Shown piece by piece: positions 23,778 to 36,500 of a stretch of 64,000 nucleotides of DNA. Numbering within the stretch: position 1 is the first letter of the stretch; every line of letters starts with the position of its first letter. Under the pieces are notes generated by a model. That model saw nothing but the letters and a program-made list of their open reading frames with translations. It did no database searches and was not told where the DNA came from. The stretch lies in the NCBI GenBank assembly GCA_004794655.1, contig SMMW01000013.1, positions 2,502,001 to 2,566,000 of the forward strand, in the 5' to 3' direction. Position numbers and translations under genes: made by a program. The DNA is from Marisa cornuarietis (Eukaryota > Mollusca > Gastropoda > Architaenioglossa > Ampullariidae).

Positions 23778-26700
23778 CACTGCTGACAGCCACCGCCTTC
23801 ACTGTCACTTTGCAGCTGTGTGAAGGTGAGATGCAAGCTTAAACTAGAAATCCTCAAAAGAACTGTTTCAAGCGTTCAATCCCATCACTGTGAATTTTTA
23901 ATTTTTCATCGAAAACTGCTGCCATTTCATGAACCAATTACCAGCTTGATTAGAGGATTAGAGCTTATGAAAACCTAGCGTATTTGCGAGCTGAACGCAA
24001 AGAAACAATATGCTATAAAATAATTAAAATATTTAGTATTGTATATGTTACCTTTTGAGGTTCAGTGTGACATTTGAGGTGGAATTGTATCTTCACAGCA
24101 GAGACAAAAGATACGGTTGAAGCCTAAGACTTTGATAAACATGTGTGATCATTCATCTCAGAAAAGAATGAGAGATCAGTGACAGTTATTAAAGAACAAA
24201 ATATCGATGGCAGGGAGCAGGCTTATCCAGTCCACGAATATTAATCTTTTAACACCTTTTAGTCCAAATCGAATCTTTCTGTTAGCCTAGCAATAAAGTC
24301 ATTTAGGAAAGGCGCCGTCTGCTTGAAAAAAGTTAGTAGAAGACAGATATCAGTGAAAGCAGATTTGTGCTAATGCACACATACACACACACACACACCA
24401 GTAGTTACAATCGATCGTCTCATAAAAAAGACTCACTTAAAGACATGGTGTATAGCAAAGAAATTTTTTTCTGTGCATGTATATTTATGTGTGAAATTTT
24501 CTGAGTAAGCGAGATCCAACAGGAGAAGAAAGAAAAGAAAAACTAGAAAAGAAAAAGAAAATAAAAACAAAGAAAAAAAAAAGAGAAAGATTTTCCTAAA
24601 AATGTGAAAAATCAAAATGCAAAACATAAATTTATTACGTTTATTGTTCCATCCCTTCCTGAGAGAGAGAGAGTTTACCCCCCCACACACACACACACAC
24701 GCATGCACGCACGTGCGCGCGCACAAACAAACACACACACACACACACACACACTATTGTTCGATGCTGTTATGCATTATGTTACATCCGTGTTCGTTGT
24801 TCTATTTTTTTCTTTATCAATGTTTGAACACGAGTGTAAGCTTGCATCCACTTGTCGTGGGTGGGGAACGTTAACAGGTACTTAGCTCTGCATTTAGCAT
24901 GCTACCCGGGGACAGTCTCCAACCATCCTAACCCAACTACACCACTGCAAAAGCTTCCGCGTCACCAGTTAATTCTGCGTAACCGGCCGGTGGGAACTGA
25001 AATCTTGTAATCCGATAAAGACTAACAAAAAAGCAAAGAAATAGTTCAGCACTATACTGGACCTTTAAGCGTCACGTGCCTGCTTGGTATTGATGCTGTG
25101 AATGCTGCAGCTGTTCAACGTTACAAGCCAAGTTGTCGATTTGCAGTTTTCTCCCTTAACCCTACTCCTCCGTAAACGAAAAGTCGAAAGTCTTTTATTG
25201 ACACGCCGCACACCCCGCTGACATGCAAAGGAAATAAGTTTGGAAAAGTGGAGTGAATGTGGAAAATAGGTCGTAAATAGCGGAAAAAAGGAAGGAAACT
25301 GTATTTTACTTCGAATTTTAATTCTTTGTGTTATAAATTTGAAAACTTAACATCAGCCCAACTTTGCAAAATCTATAATCAAGAGCTTAGCTCTACCCTT
25401 TTTGTCAACTCTGTCAATAATATTGATTGATAAAGTAAACATCGTTTGTACTTTTCACAGCAAGCTATTCAAATGAAAAAAAAGAAGCTCTCAACCCATC
25501 TTATAAGAAAACCAATGGCCTGAGACCCACACTGCAACAGCTTAAAATGTTGAAGTCTTTTGTTTTTGTTTTTTGTTTTGTTTTGTTTTGTTTTTTTCTG
25601 TTGTTCTTTCAAAGTTAAGTTAATAGATTAGAAAGTCAGAGCATGAAACCGTTTCCTTGTGTTTTTTTTTTCTTTCAAATGATCGCACGCACGTAACCCA
25701 TTATTCAACCACGCATACTTGGAGACTGCACACATTTCAGACACAATTAAATAGGCTATTCGAGAAGGGTGTTCGGACCATTGTCGTCAAAAATTGTCCC
25801 TTATTTCAGGGATTTTTTTCCTTGAACGCACAAGGTGTATCTGTGAAATACATGTCATCTTACACCTGAACTAGCAAACAATCTTTCGATGTCACGAAAT
25901 GATTGTCTGCCTCACAGCTGTCAGCTCAAACTGTTGCTCGTTGTAAAAACGTCACAACAAATCCCTTTTGTGAGTACTTGTGTGTTGTGGTAATCAAGTA
26001 ATAATCAAGTTGATTACACTAATCCTTTACACTCACCACAAAGCTACATACATATCCGTGCACTCACCTCTTCATTAAAAACTCGATGCCGTAGCCTCGG
26101 ATAAAAACATTACATTTCTCGAAGACTTCATTTCTTAAAGTTAGTCACGTTGTGTACCAAAACACTATTAAGGTGATTTCTTAAATTTCCTTAGGTAATC
26201 GTTATGTCATCAGGCATAAGGCAGGCCGAGGGCCTATAAACACGTTTGCATACAATTCTTGACGCCCTTTCCGACCGCCACAGGGGCCGGAGGTATCCAA
26301 GAAACAATAGTAAACAGAAACAGTTGCAGCCGTCATTTGAAAGGAGAGTAAAAGCAGATGATATGTTTGACACACATATATATCACCCTAATGTATTCCA
26401 CGTCATACATGTTAATGCTTCATACATGTTAATGCTTTAAATTGATATGCTCAGGCACAGCTGGACAGTATATGGTGATGAAAGACTGATCAAATACAGC
26501 AAAAATGGAAACATGATGCAAAGTGAATTAATTTTTTTCCTATGAAATGTATTGATGTTTAACCAACCTTTTAAAAATTAAGAATAAATATAAATCCCCC
26601 TGCTATATATTTTTTTATAATGTCCACATTTTGAAGCCTGAGCTAACACGTGAAATTTTACTTCTGTGAGGTCACGAATACAAACAACACCTTATGCAAA

Positions 26701-26884
26701 CATTAGACGCAACTAGACGCAGTAATCGAACAAAGAAATGAACATTAAAATGATTGAATAATGAAATAATAAAGTAATGTATCGGTAAGTATATTGCGGG
26801 AGGAATAAAACTGATCCAGTTGGTATGCTGATGCAATGGCCATGCTCAACAACTCTTCAAGTCATAAGACAAAGGGAACAAACG
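23778..26884. other. Region between the two T-synthase genes
   Basis: About 3.1 kb containing the 5' side of copy A and the 3' side of copy B. It holds CA-rich simple sequence at 24376-24399 and a compound (CA)n/(CG) repeat at 24678-24754, an A-rich/purine block at 24520-24600, and TTTTG repeats near 25560-25597. No coding exon or further T-synthase fragment is recognisable. Confidence 0.6.
24678..24754 (+). repeat. Compound CA / CG / CA microsatellite
   Basis: A (CA)n run, a GCATGCACGCACGTGCGCGC core, ACAAACAAA, then a second (CA)n run. The long open frames here (Thr-His or Val-Cys repeats) are artefacts of the dinucleotide. Confidence 0.95.
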
Positions 26885-29232
26885 CTATTGCCTCCCTTTT
26901 TCTAGGTTGAGGGCCTGAGTCCGTGAAATAATTCCATATGGTCTCAGGTGGTAGACAAAATACTCCATGGTGTACATCTTTGCTGGGCCCATGTAATGAA
27001 ACGAAATGGCGTAATCGCTCACATTCTCAATGCCCTGAAAGAAGCAACGAAAAGGGTTAAACCTTATTTATATCTAAAAATGACAAGAGGTGACGTTTTA
27101 ACAACTCTAACCCAACCACAGTTCCCAGTCTAGTTAAACTTAGTTTTCACTAGACGCCTACACCATATATATTCCTGTCACCTTTGTAAGCACCCAATTT
27201 TGTCTTTTCACAGTAGAGTTCAGTTCTGTCGAAGTGGCCAAAGTATGGCTTTTCGGTTGGATAAGAAAAGGTGTCTATCAGAGGGTAGACTGTACCGCGC
27301 CAGATGTGTATCCCCCAGGACGTTTAAAGTGAGCTATTTTGCCTGTACAGATCTTACAGAAAGTGGCGTATTTAGAAATGTGGATTAAGTGAGACATGAG
27401 GATAAAATAAATTATTCACAATTCTCAAATCTCTAGATTATGCGAGGGTATTTTGTGGATACAGTGAGGGCCCACGAGCTCTCTCTCTCTCACAGAGGCA
27501 GACAGGCAAAGAGAGGGAGAGTCATTTAATAGTGACGAGCAGATAACTGAAGGAACGTTTTTTCAAAATAAATGGACGTGCAGTCAGCCGCTTACCGTCC
27601 TAGCCCCGTTGGCATCGTAGTGATGGTACCACGTGGGAAATCCTCCGTGCACGTGACCCTCAGGTCCAAAGCAGTGGAAACGGGATCTGCCCAACTTGTC
27701 CACCGACGGCATAAGCTTCACACCCAGATTCTGCAGACATTTGCCCATCTCCAGATCCTCGGCACCGCCGTCTTGGCGACAAACCGACGCGTTTCTGCCT
27801 AACGTGGCGACCCTCCGTAAGGCCTCTTTGCTCAAGACATAGCCAGCACCCCCACTGGTGTAGCCTTGCGGCTTGACCAGCACCTTGAACACCTGCCCAA
27901 AATATATGGGCTCCTGGCTATTGTAGGTCGACAAGAAGTAACGCAGGTTCTCAACGATGACATAGGTGTCGTCGTCAGCCTTGAGAAACCAATCAGCATC
28001 GTTGAAATGGTTCTCGTAGATGTAATAGAAGGCTTGCATGGTCTTGGCCGTCAGGTGCTGCCTGCCCTCGGAGACATTGAGGCCGATGGTAGGGAAACTG
28101 GCGTTCCACTGCGAGCTCATGAACAAGGCCGTGTTGCAGCGCTTGGCCCACGTGTTGCGCACGTGTATGGCCTTTTTATCCAACGTTGCCGGTGACGTCA
28201 TAACCCAGCACAGCACTGGATGCTTCTTTGTCATGTCCTTGGCCACGAGATCGTCATCTGTCACAGTACACCGTGAGGAAATTAAGAAACAGAAATACGT
28301 ACGGCACGTGATGAGTGTGAAAACTGGATTGAACATTCACCGGGCAATTAATCTGTCATAATGCCGTGTCCCTGTACACGGTGTTAATCCGGTTTGAAAC
28401 TCAAACAGAGGTTAGACATCAGGGTAAGATCTTCCTATTCAGCTTCTGCACAGAAACTGATATCATATGTCTGTTTCATTCATCTGTGTGCAGTACATTT
28501 ACTCAACTAAGTATTTATATAGACACTTGATATTTTGAAAACAACTTTGTGAAGGCAGACATATAAAGGTATACCGAAAAAATGGAGAAAAAAAGAAATA
28601 CTGCTAAAACATTTCGATTTATAAACCTTTAAGACTTCTTTTTTTAAAAAAATCGCGTGTAGAGTGAACATTTGATCGTGGTTAGTAAATTAGATCCAGA
28701 TGTAGCCAACATCACCAACAACAAAACAAAACAAAACAAAACACCCCCCCCAAAACCATTATACAATCTTCAAAACTTTGTTAACTAGGGGTTCATGGTT
28801 ACAAACTAGTAAAAGGCATTTTACACACCATTATGAGTAATCATTGAATTCCTTTTTTGTGCAAAGAAAATGTGTGTGTGAGAGAGAGAGAGAGAAGAAA
28901 AAAGAACAAAGAAAAGCAAGACTTGTTTCGCTAGCGTTGTGGCAAAGTAACAAAACCAGTTAACATCGATCACGAAAAGAAGAAAAAAAGAGTATTAGAC
29001 GTTAACCATTGTAATTTTCTGAGCAAGCCACAAGAGTGAGACTTTCGGCGTGAGATGGTTACTTGAAAATACTAGAGAATCGGGTATTCGCGTAAAGAGA
29101 CTTTTACATAGTATACAAAGTGTTTTGTCCCGTCTTAAGAAATTAAAACAATCAGATCGCTAAAGTCCTGTGCTGCTTGTATAAATCTTCTCCATGGCCC
29201 AAACCCCTCCTGACCGTCTGTCTGCGCGTCTG

Positions 29233-29318
<86 letters not shown>

Positions 29319-30587
29319 ATATTTATTTTGCATATGGCACATCCATAGTACACGTAAGAGATCTCATCTACCTTCATCTAATAAACTGTGGACGGTCAAA
29401 TACTAACGGCCTCTGTCACACATACAAAGACTGCTGGCTTAATCAGTGCTGACCTGTAATTCTTATATGGTAACCGGGATTTAATGTCGGGCGCGGCGAA
29501 TTATTACTACAAGGAGGAGTGAGAAGATGGGACACTACTGACAGGTAGTTTCATGAAAAACACTAAAAGAAGAGACCTTAGGTACAATGAATAGTAAATA
29601 ATAAATAAATTAGGTTTTTTAAATGAAGAAGATGATGACGCAGTGGATAAAGAATACGAGCAGTACAGTATAATTTAGCAGTAGTTGTTTCGCAACACAG
29701 GTGTAGATACATTGGTTTGTAGTTCGATGGTAACAGACGACACTCACACTCACCCACATGCATGCATACACACACGCATGCGTGCACTCTCGCAAACACG
29801 CAAGCACACTCACATAAACATACGCACACACCTACAAACGCGCATACCCTCACACGCTTATACGCATGTACACAGATGCAACCGCACTCACACACACACA
29901 CGCAGCTAGCGGATGGCAACGATTCAACAGTGAATATGCGTTCTTGGCAATCCAGTCCGAGGAGAATGTAGACAACATGCTCGTGACACCTTTTATGTAT
30001 GAACAAATCATATTTTCTGCACATTTTAACGAGAGCGATAAAAATATCTTGAAATTGTTGCACAATTAACAATATTCGGTCAACAGCGGCTTCGAGAAAC
30101 AACTTTTAAAAAAATCAATTCTAAGGATAGTCTAGACTAGAGGCTGCGCCAACTGAGTCACCTGTGTCACCGATGGAAAATTAACTTTCATGCTGTTGTC
30201 CGCTGGCGGCGGGTCAGGTGTGCAAACTCTTGTCAATGCTATCTCTGTCAATATGCAGTTTACTGGTCTGACAGTCAGCCTTTCGCCTTGCCAGCTGCCC
30301 ATTTTACCACTATGTCTCCTAGTGTTTGCGTGTATGTCCGTCCATCTGTCTTCATCCCTATCCGTCTCAGTCTTGTTACTCTCTCTTCCCCCCTCTCTCT
30401 TTCTTTCAGCCCCTCTCTCTCTTCTTTCATTTGTTCTGTTTATTCTCTAATTTCCTCATTTTCTCACGTTTGTTCTCTTAAGCCTGTGTGCGCGTGCCTT
30501 CCGTATGCAGCGTATTGAATTCCCATCCTCACGGGGAAATTATTATTATTTCTGCGTGCGTGCGTGCGTGCGCGTGTGTGTGTGTGC

Positions 30588-30643
<56 letters not shown>

Positions 30644-31014
30644 GAGAACGATCTTTTGGAGCGATTAATTTTAAGTGGGTCCTATAACTTCGGTATTTTT
30701 TCAGGACTTTGTTGCCATCGTCTCACTATTTGATGTTCCTTATCTGTTTTTGTACTGACTCTATAATGGCGGCCATTATCTGGCTTTAAACCTACTGCAT
30801 GACGCATCGTTTTGTTGTAGTAGGTCTCTGCACGGACCGACCCATAGCAAGCGAGTCATTTCTTGCTCTGCCTTGTGTGGAGTTTGGTAAGTAATGTCTT
30901 GTGCTAACACTCTTATTGACTGCATCGATTGTCACGAGTGGCACTCGGAGACAGATGCAGAACGGTGCGCGAAATTAAGAATAGTGAGTGAGTGAGAGAG
31001 AGCGTGTGTGTGTG

Positions 31015-31062
<48 letters not shown>

Positions 31063-33529
31063 AGAGATGTCGGTTTCCGTGTGATCAATCTGAGAGATAC
31101 TATCATGGGTCGATTTGTGAGATACTATCACAGATGTAGATAGACATCTTTGATACTACGAGATGCATGTGTTCAAGGGAGTTTGTGCAGTTTGTGTAAC
31201 ATGACAACCATATATCTTTATAATGACATTCATTTAAAAGATTAAAATTTTTCAAATTTATGGTTTGCTTGTTATAGAATAGAATACCGATTTTATTTTT
31301 GTTTTCGATCGGAAAATGTTAATCAATCCTTTATTATATAGCAGCATTTAATTTTTTTGTTATTATTTGGTTGTTTTTATTTACAAAAGTTTTAGCACAC
31401 TAGCATTGTTTTTCAGAAAAATGGGGTTTTGTTGAGGCAATGAACTATTACTTTTGTACATATGGAAAGCAGACAAAATGTATATCAGACCACAACGTGG
31501 CGTAGATCTGGAACACAAAAATTGCTTGGCACGTAAAATGTGGCCTTTATTTAGGCAGCTATTGTACATTGCCAGGCAATTAAACATTATGAAATAGCAG
31601 CGAGCTATACATAAAAGTTTCTGACAATGGCTCTAGGGCAATCTCTTGCTAAGTTTCTAGGTCACCGTCAAAGGTTCTGCTTGAATTATTTCGGTGTCAA
31701 CAATTGTCCCTCATTCTCTCTCTTTAATATTAATACGAAACAGCTGAATACTCTAGGTCAGGGGTGGGCAGTTTTCTTTTAGCGGGCCGGTCTCAAAATT
31801 CTAAGCCATGTGGCAGGCCGGTAAAATACCACAAAGTCACGCCAGGTGACTACACAACAAACCTAGTGATAATGGAATGGACAACAGATTAGTACATAAT
31901 GGCGTCCACTTACCGAATATATTGTGTAAAGGAGTGAAGCTGTTTGAATTCGCTCACCATACAACTTTTAAAACCAGGCTTTCCTTTGAAGGCAGCCGTC
32001 TCCGATGCTCTTATCAGACATGCCAGCCATGTTATTTGTTTTCATGAAAACAAGTGCACTTCACATTTTGGTAGACGGGCTGGTCCAAAGACCCACCCCT
32101 GCTCTAGGTTTTACAGGACTTAATGTTGAAATTCAAACTATGATGAATACAGTTCTATATTCATATGAATATATATGAGTTCTGTCTAATAAATCCGAGA
32201 AATATGTTCAGGACACTAACAATGATATTTTGGACAACCATTGTTGTATATATAGTTATAAATCTTTTGAAAAGTTTTATTTCCCATGATAGTTATTATA
32301 ATAATAAAAGTAAGATCTGTTTATTTATTCTTTCACTGACGTGATTTCTAAACTGAGTTCACAGAGTATGCAATCTGCATACTTGTGCATTATTACATCT
32401 TTCGATCTCAAAGGTCCTCAGTAGCTTTTCACAGTGTCCTATCTTGGTTTAGATCAGTTAAGCAAAAGTATTGTGCAAGGGGCCCACAGGTAGTGAAATT
32501 TGCAGTTAAAATTTTGGGTTCGAGATATTTTCCTGAAATATTATAAAATCTTTTTTTTTTGACAGTGTCTGGAGTCTAAGTTCTCGAAGCACATATTTGT
32601 ACTTCACATGCCTGTTGCATGCAGGCAAAAGGCGGGCTTACGAGAAATGTTTACAACATTTATCATTCGTTAACACATGTTTATCACCCGTTAGCACATG
32701 TTTACCCCGCGATCGACAGTTCGACAGTTTCTCTTTTCTTTGTAAGTTCTAATTTGTATTAAAAAAATTACGTGAGTAGCAAGCAGTTACATGGAGGTTA
32801 GTGTCATGTTATCCGCATGCGAGGATCCGTCGCTTGGCGGAACGTGCGCTAGACCCAGAAGCAGAAAGTTCAAGGCCTGTTCGGGCTGTAAAAATACCCC
32901 TGCCCACCCAGCAAAGGGTGCCTGATGGGTACCAGAAATGGGTACCTGATTCATCAGTCTGGTAAAGGCGGCGGTAGGAAGGGGATGGGTGTCCTGTGTC
33001 TTTCTTAGACACAGTAATCCACTTGCTTCCACTGCCCCTATACGACTTCAAGGTGTGAGATTATTATTTTATTGTTACTATATCCGATTACCTTCTACAA
33101 AAATTTACAACAATTATCCTATAAGCTTCTACCAAAATCTTTGAGACATAGTCTTAAAATTACTATATCCCATTACCTTCTACAGAAAATGTACTTTACT
33201 AAATTATCTTCTTAAAAATCTTGCTATGTCCCATTACCTTTTACAGAAATCTTCGCGACATAAGGAGTATTAAAATTACCATCGTGAGAGTGGGTGTCCT
33301 GGAAGTTGACTGCCCTCCCGTTGGCAGGTCCTTCAGCAGGGTCGTCCTCAATACCCTCGTGGTCGTGATGCAGGAAAGCCTGAATGCTCATGCGCGAAGT
33401 CGAGTCGCGGTGACGTGTCTGTATATGCGTTAACTCTCGGTATGACGTCATTACAAACGACACCGCCAGTCCAACGGACAGCCCCAGCAGAAACTGCAGG
33501 TTGCCCTTTGAAAACCAGTTGACTGACAT
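26885..33529 (-). CDS. C1GALT1: Core-1 beta-1,3-galactosyltransferase (T-synthase), tandem copy B
   Basis: Exons 33280-33529, 27596-28257 and 26885-27034 on the minus strand total 1,062 nt, giving 353 aa. Gene structure is the same as copy A: the middle exon is 662 nt in both and the splice phases are the same. The protein starts MSVNWFSKGN, followed by a membrane segment at about residues 12-29 (FLLGLSVGLAVSFVM), a His/Asp-rich stem, and a GT31 domain with DADWFLKADDDTYV, GGAGYVLSKEALRR and EYFVYHLRPYGI. It ends ALNLEKGRQ, shorter than copy A. Intron 1 is 5.0 kb, against 0.8 kb in copy A, and contains a hAT MITE and long CA/TG tracts. Outside the shared tract the two proteins differ at many positions, so this is an established duplicate. 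Nothing suggests it is a pseudogene: all junctions are GT-AG and the frame is open. Confidence 0.95.
29239..29311 (+). repeat. Long (CA)n microsatellite, about 35 units
   Basis: Uninterrupted CA run in intron 1 of T-synthase copy B, following GCGCGCGCA. It is the longest pure dinucleotide tract in the window. Confidence 0.95.
29727..29905 (+). repeat. Degenerate CA-rich minisatellite-like tract
   Basis: Imperfect ACACAC/CGCATGC/ACTCAC repeats over about 180 bp in intron 1 of T-synthase copy B. They give spurious long open frames on both strands. Confidence 0.8.
30553..30641 (+). repeat. (TG)n microsatellite with TGCG interruptions
   Basis: TGCG units, then about 23 uninterrupted TG units, in intron 1 of T-synthase copy B. 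It is inverted relative to the (CA)n tract 1.3 kb to its left. Confidence 0.95.
30985..31066 (+). repeat. (GA)n-(TG)n-(TGCG)n compound microsatellite
   Basis: AGTGAGTGAGAGAGAG, then TG repeats, then about ten TGCG units. Intron 1 of T-synthase copy B. Confidence 0.95.
31759..32101. mobile_element. Non-autonomous hAT transposon (MITE), 343 bp
   Basis: Starts CAGGGGTGGGCAG and ends CCCACCCCTG, so the ends are inverted repeats (CAGGGGTGGG at both). It is flanked on both sides by the identical 8-bp direct repeat CTCTAGGT (31751-31758 and 32102-32109). An 8-bp target duplication together with CAGGGGTG-type ends is the hAT signature. There is no open frame, so it needs a transposase in trans. It sits in intron 1 of T-synthase copy B. 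Confidence 0.92.
32790..33060 (+). repeat. Possible tRNA-derived SINE
   Basis: An isolated block of higher GC. It has a tRNA-like head: an A-box-like CGCTTGGCGGAACGTGCG near 32832 and a B-box-like AAGTTCAAGGCC near 32867, at roughly tRNA spacing. A GGGTACC-rich body follows. There is no second copy in the window, so the call rests only on the promoter-like boxes and the compositional contrast. Confidence 0.35.
33077..33280 (-). repeat. Degenerate tandem repeat abutting the exon-1 donor of T-synthase copy B
   Basis: The word TATATCCCATTACCTTCTACA or a close variant occurs at 33079, 33163 and 33224. The longer stretch containing GACATA...TTAAAATTAC occurs at 33143-33163 and again at 33255-33279, where its last bases are the GTAATT splice donor. 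These are imperfect local duplications with a period of roughly 60-116 bp. Confidence 0.6.
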
Positions 33530-36500
33530 GATAGGGGTGTAAACAGCGCTACTGAGGCAGTGCAACAGCAGATGGTGGTTCGAGTTTACGCATCAGTGGT
33601 CGTCAGAGTGTGCAAATGCGGAAAAGTACAGTCCCGCGCTCTGAGCGTTCACTTTGTGAATCAGCTTTAGTCCATGGAAATGTATGCAACCGAACATCGG
33701 TCAACATTTTAAGACTCCCTCGGTATACAGGACCATTCCTGGTCGGTTGTCTTCCATATGTGTCACTAACTGGCAAGAGAGAAAAAAGAAATATTCTTAA
33801 GAACTACAACATTTAATTCTCATTTGTTTATTTGTTTTGCTTTTAATGAAGGGAGTATAGATACAGTATAAAGTTACAATGTGCATCGTCAGTAAATGTT
33901 CGACGGGTTAACAACGGCAAAAGCCTACAACCCACATAGAGCGCAAGGATTTTACAACGGCGGAAAAAAATAAGACAGCTGCAAAATTCTGTTTATGGTT
34001 GGCGGCACAGGGAGAAGTCTCTAAGCATCTACGAACGGCAGTGACTGAACATTGATGGTCTCTGTGGCAATGGAAAAAGAAAGAGAACTGTCAGCTTTAC
34101 GCTATCCTCCCCCCCCCTCCCGGGAAACCGCTGAGACCTCTAGACGATGTAGCGTACCTGTAAATGATATTACAGACTAAATTGTTATAAAACTCACGAA
34201 GAGCTGCATGGAACATAGCTGAGAGTTTAAAGTCTATTTGGAAATGCTAATGCATACTAGCTCTTGAAAAAATAAAAAAAGCTGTTCTGAACAGTCCCGG
34301 ACTTAAGAGCGATGTAATAGGCAGTCACCAGAGAGATGAAAGCATTACGCCCTCTAGAACAAGGAGAGTCTGGGTCGTTGCTTGAAGGTTTGTGTATCCT
34401 TTCCATACATACATCTGCCCATATGGCCTGCTCTGTCTCTGAACTTTATGAACAAAGCTCTGCATGAATAATGATTCGAACAGCCTAGCCCAGGTGAGTA
34501 TCCTTGACACCATAAAATGTGATCCACTCGCAGGGACACAAAGGAAGAACGTTGCCTGAGTCACTGAGAGTGTGAGAGAGAGAGAGACGCAGCAATCCGG
34601 AGAAATGAGCCGCTGACTTACTGCTGAGCTCGAGCTGGAGTGCGAGATGGCAGCTGTCAATAGATTCTGTCTCGAAAAACGACCCATCAGTTTGTGTTTG
34701 AAGAAGGAAAGCGATGTCGATTATGCTCTCCCCTGTATCGCTTTTCAGCCCTAAGAAAACCGAATGAAAGAAGAGAACTTTGCATACAATATGCAGTATG
34801 CAGGTGACGGAGAGGAAGAAGAGGGCGAGCAGGATGAGAACGTTGCACAAGCCAGTTCTCGGGGTTGGGGGGGGCGGAAGAAGGGAAGGAAGTCAGAGAT
34901 GAATGCTTAAACGGTTTAATGTAAGGCCATCGGCCTTTCCACGTGGGATAGATCGCAACACCAAAGAGAAAGCAAGCCTAAACGTGTCATGAGAGAGAAG
35001 AGAGAAACAATGTGAGACAGACACCATAAAAGTTCCGCTTCGAAAACCGTATATAATGACTTACATCAGAGTTGGCGCTGATCGAACGGGTAGCTGGCGG
35101 CACAAAATGTCGAGAACGTTTCTCCTGTTCTCTCCCTTACCTGTCTGTTTGGGAGATCGTGCGATCTGCCACGTGGAAGGTGAGCTCCGTCTCAGGTGTG
35201 CCGCTAATAAGTTACCGTTCAAACACCCGTCACCTGTGGGCACAAAGTTGATAGCTGTCAGTACAGCCACCCGCACCACGTGTCAGGTCGTAAGTAAATA
35301 TCGACACGTAAAATGTAATAAATCTTGCGATAGCCATCGACATGACCAGAAATATAGTTTTGTTTTTCATTGTCTGTGACAGTCCTTACTTTTTTTACAG
35401 ATTAGATTTTAGAAAGAGCCCATATCCGTTAAAAAAAAAACTTGTCAAACTTTACCGCTGGTAAAATGCAGGCAGCTTTGGAGTTTGCCCTCAATACCGA
35501 CACATGCTGACTTTGTTAAGTCGTTTAAATGCTTTAGCGGCAGACTGCAGTTTGGATGCTATGAGTCCACATCACAGGGGAGTGACAAACAGCATTGGCA
35601 GCCCTCGGGGACACGAGAGTGCGTAAAAGCCGTATACACCAAAAGGGAGCGAGTGTGCATGTGCGATTTCACTCTGTGCCTGTGCGTGCGTGTGTGTGTG
35701 GATGGATGGGTTGGGGTACTTGTAAGTGTGCTCTGTATTTGTGCTGTGTGGTGTGTGTGCGTGCATATGTACGTGTGTGTGTGTGTGTGTATAGGTATAC
35801 AGATACATATACACGGTGAAAAGTTTACCTACACCCCTCCTTCGCGAGATTCACTGGCGCTAGTCCCAGCTCGCATTGGTTACAAGACACTTTGCTACCG
35901 TTGTCTTCACAAATCCGACGACAACGACGACGACGATGATGATGTCTCATTCACTCGTGTAAATTCAGTGTCAAGGTGTTCGATTTACCTAATATGCTTA
36001 ACATTTTTTTAAGATTTTCTGTTCTTATTGTACTATTGCCTGTTACTTTGCCAAGAAATTACAAACTGCTACAGTGGAACACCGAAGTCAATTAATTGCC
36101 TCAGACAGAAGAACAAACTCCCAACACACACTTATTAACCACTCAATTCGACGACCTCCATGCGTCTAACCATACTTCAGCTCTCGGAACTGACTCAACC
36201 CCGAGACAAACATTAGTCACACGCACAGTGTGAAATTAGGAGGTTGGAAGTAAGGGGGTGGTGGCTACAACAACATATAGTTTATCTTGTTTTATATCAT
36301 GCACAGGTGAACTACGCTGCACGAAATAATCGATAGAACGGCATATTTATTACCTAGGCACCCGTGACAAACAGTCCGGCTATCCCATAAAGCTGCGTTG
36401 ACAAGAGGTTGTAAAGTACACTTTAGTTGTGAAGCAGAAAGTGCGTGTGATGCTCGTGAAGAACTGAACGTGACCAGTTGATGAGCATGTTAACCCGATG

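Noticed and set aside
29578..30102. 174-codon minus-strand open frame in intron 1 of T-synthase copy B.
   Set aside because: It consists of Val-Cys/His-Ala type repeats produced by CA-rich simple sequence, with no domain and no splice support.
34325..34850. Overlapping 120-codon minus-strand frames in the region between T-synthase copy B and sideroflexin.
   Set aside because: No recognisable domain, no consistent splice sites, and a Ser-rich composition expected from CT-rich DNA.
35485..36012. 175-codon plus-strand open frame upstream of sideroflexin.
   Set aside because: The middle is a TG/TATG repeat giving Val-Cys runs, and no homology or splice signals support it.
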